6,347 nt of DNA from Alistipes sp. (GTDB lineage Bacteria > Bacteroidota > Bacteroidia > Bacteroidales > Rikenellaceae). Location of the stretch: NCBI GenBank assembly GCA_017391665.1, contig JAFOXS010000292.1, forward strand, positions 1 through 6,347, written 5' to 3'. A program made the translations under genes and the position numbers. How positions within the stretch are numbered: position 1 is the first letter of the stretch; the number at the start of each line of letters is the position of its first letter. Shown in pieces: positions 5,728-6,347 of the stretch. The notes beneath the pieces were generated by a model that made no database searches, was not told the DNA's origin, and worked only from the letters and a program-made list of their open reading frames with translations.

Positions 5728-6132
5728 TTAATCTCTCTCAATATACATATTCGAGCGCTTGATATCTCTCCTCAATGGAGCGATCTTCGGATCGCGGGTA
5801 AGAGGCTGCCTGCCATTTGCGGGTGCAGGAGTCAACATATCATCACCCTGCTCGAAACGTTTAGCCTGCTGCGGAGTAAGACAACTCTTTATTGCATTCT
5901 CCGTAGCCTTGCGGTCTGCAGCACTCTGGCTCATGCGCTTATCCTCACGGCGCATCAGCTTCAGATAGGCCTTATATACCTTATTATATTGTTTTACATC
6001 AAGCTTCAATGTCTGGTACAGATGGTCGGCGCTGGCTTTGGCACGCTCTTCGGCAGTACCCTTCGTAAGGTCCTGTGCTGAAGCAGCAACGGCAAAAAGT
6101 GCAATAGCGATGGTGAGAAAAATCTTTTTCAT
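5728..6132 (-). CDS. Small exported helical protein, Spy/CpxP-like (tentative)
   Basis: The 134-residue product begins with a clear signal peptide, MKKIFLTIAIALFAVAASAQ, with probable cleavage after ASA (residue 19), leaving a mature protein of about 115 residues. The mature part is highly charged and predicted helical (TAEERAKASADHLYQTLKLD, then YNKVYKAYLKLMRREDKR). It contains an LTPQQ-like motif at 85-89 followed by AKRFEQG. A helix, a charged helix and an LTxxQ motif are also what periplasmic Spy/CpxP-type proteins and the small DUF4890-like Bacteroidota proteins show, but similarity is weak and the function is unknown. The last 25 residues are basic and look disordered. The ATG at 6132 is preferred over one at 6150 because it gives a standard MKK signal start. 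The gene lies 49 bases after the symporter gene in the same direction and could share its transcript. Confidence 0.75.
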   Translation of the reverse strand: MKKIFLTIAIALFAVAASAQDLTKGTAEERAKASADHLYQTLKLDVKQYNKVYKAYLKLMRREDKRMSQSAADRKATENAIKSCLTPQQAKRFEQGDDMLTPAPANGRQPLTRDPKIAPLRRDIKRSNMYIERD

Positions 6133-6181
6133 GGGCTTGTTTTTTATCAATAACGCAAATTGAGTGTCTATTATTGTGTGA

Positions 6182-6347
6182 TTACCAGCACTCTATCGAA
6201 TCATTTGAAGCAAATTCCTTGATGTCGTTCTTTCTGAATACGGGATCAAGGCCTGCGCTCTTTTGCTTGCGATAATCCTTGAGCAATGTCATCACCTGAC
6301 CTCCGAGCAGTACAATGGCTGCGATGTTGCAAAGCGTCATAAGTGCC
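6182..6347 (-). CDS. C-terminal fragment of an AGCS-family sodium/alanine symporter
   Basis: A leftward frame enters from the right edge and yields 54 complete codons before TAA. It starts ALMTLCNIAAIVLLGGQVM, a final membrane helix, and then continues LLKDYRKQKSAGLDPVF and a polar tail ending SIECW. A helix of the form (A)LM-x-x-x-N-(I/L)-x-A-(I/L)-x-LL, then a KDY and a (D)PVF element, is how AGCS (amino acid carrier, sodium:alanine symporter) proteins end. These inner-membrane carriers import alanine, glycine or similar amino acids with sodium. Transport-site residues are outside the window, so substrate cannot be assigned. No convincing terminator separates it from the downstream exported protein. 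Confidence 0.75.
   Translation of the reverse strand, partial: ALMTLCNIAAIVLLGGQVMTLLKDYRKQKSAGLDPVFRKNDIKEFASNDSIECW

Noticed and set aside
5587..6081. Rightward open frame of 164 codons starting inside the ferredoxin gene
   Set aside because: It crosses a strong terminator and then runs antisense to the exported-protein gene. The ferredoxin frame with eight positioned cysteines is the real one.
6156..6163. Possible -7 element TCAATTTG (minus strand) for the exported-protein gene
   Set aside because: It matches 7 of the 8 positions, missing the A of the TA, and no TTTG is found at the -33 distance. Not enough to call a promoter.
6148..6176. Inverted repeat CAATAA / TTATTG between the symporter and the exported-protein gene
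   Set aside because: The arms are only 6 bases and nearly all A/T with a 17-base loop, too weak to call a terminator or operator.

Overview
The window looks like a chromosomal housekeeping segment from a Bacteroidales-type member of the Bacteroidota. The reasons are promoter elements matching the Bacteroidota consensus (TTTG, about 19 bases, TAnnTTTG), A-rich leaders without Shine-Dalgarno sequences in front of most genes, and gene content typical of gut or oral Bacteroidales. The genus cannot be fixed from this sequence. No mobile element, CRISPR array, rRNA or tRNA gene was seen.

Layout. Bases 1-189 hold the 3' end of a rightward gene resembling the DUF1343/NamZ exo-N-acetylmuramidase family. 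Facing it, with a 3-base gap, is a leftward four-gene cluster covering 193-4006. In transcription order it contains a U32-family Fe-S protein with a DUF3656-type C-terminal half (RlhA/TrhP-like, RNA hydroxylation), a COG1092-type SAM methyltransferase, and two short CHR-family (chromate-transporter family) membrane proteins that probably form one two-subunit transporter. The joints are a 9-base gap, a TAATG overlap of 1 base and an ATGA overlap of 4 bases, so the four are very likely one operon.

A 161-base divergent promoter region (4007-4167) separates this operon from rightward serS (seryl-tRNA synthetase, 4168-5439). serS is followed by a very small 2[4Fe-4S] ferredoxin gene (5493-5660). 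That gene has its own promoter, whose -33 element lies inside the last codons of serS, and it ends at a strong GC-rich hairpin with a T-tract. On the far side of the hairpin, leftward, are a small exported helical protein (Spy/CpxP-like, tentative) and, entering from the right edge, the C-terminus of an AGCS-family sodium/alanine symporter.

Functionally the centre is about translation: tRNA charging, probable RNA hydroxylation and probable RNA methylation. Iron-sulfur proteins sit on both sides of the divergent promoter. No clearly new system is visible. The points most worth a second look are the pairing of RNA-modification enzymes with a CHR transporter in one operon, the methyltransferase lacking the Cys expected of an m5C enzyme, an almost full-length Shine-Dalgarno at the CHR-CHR overlap in a phylum that mostly does not use them, and the paired -7-like elements in the divergent promoter.
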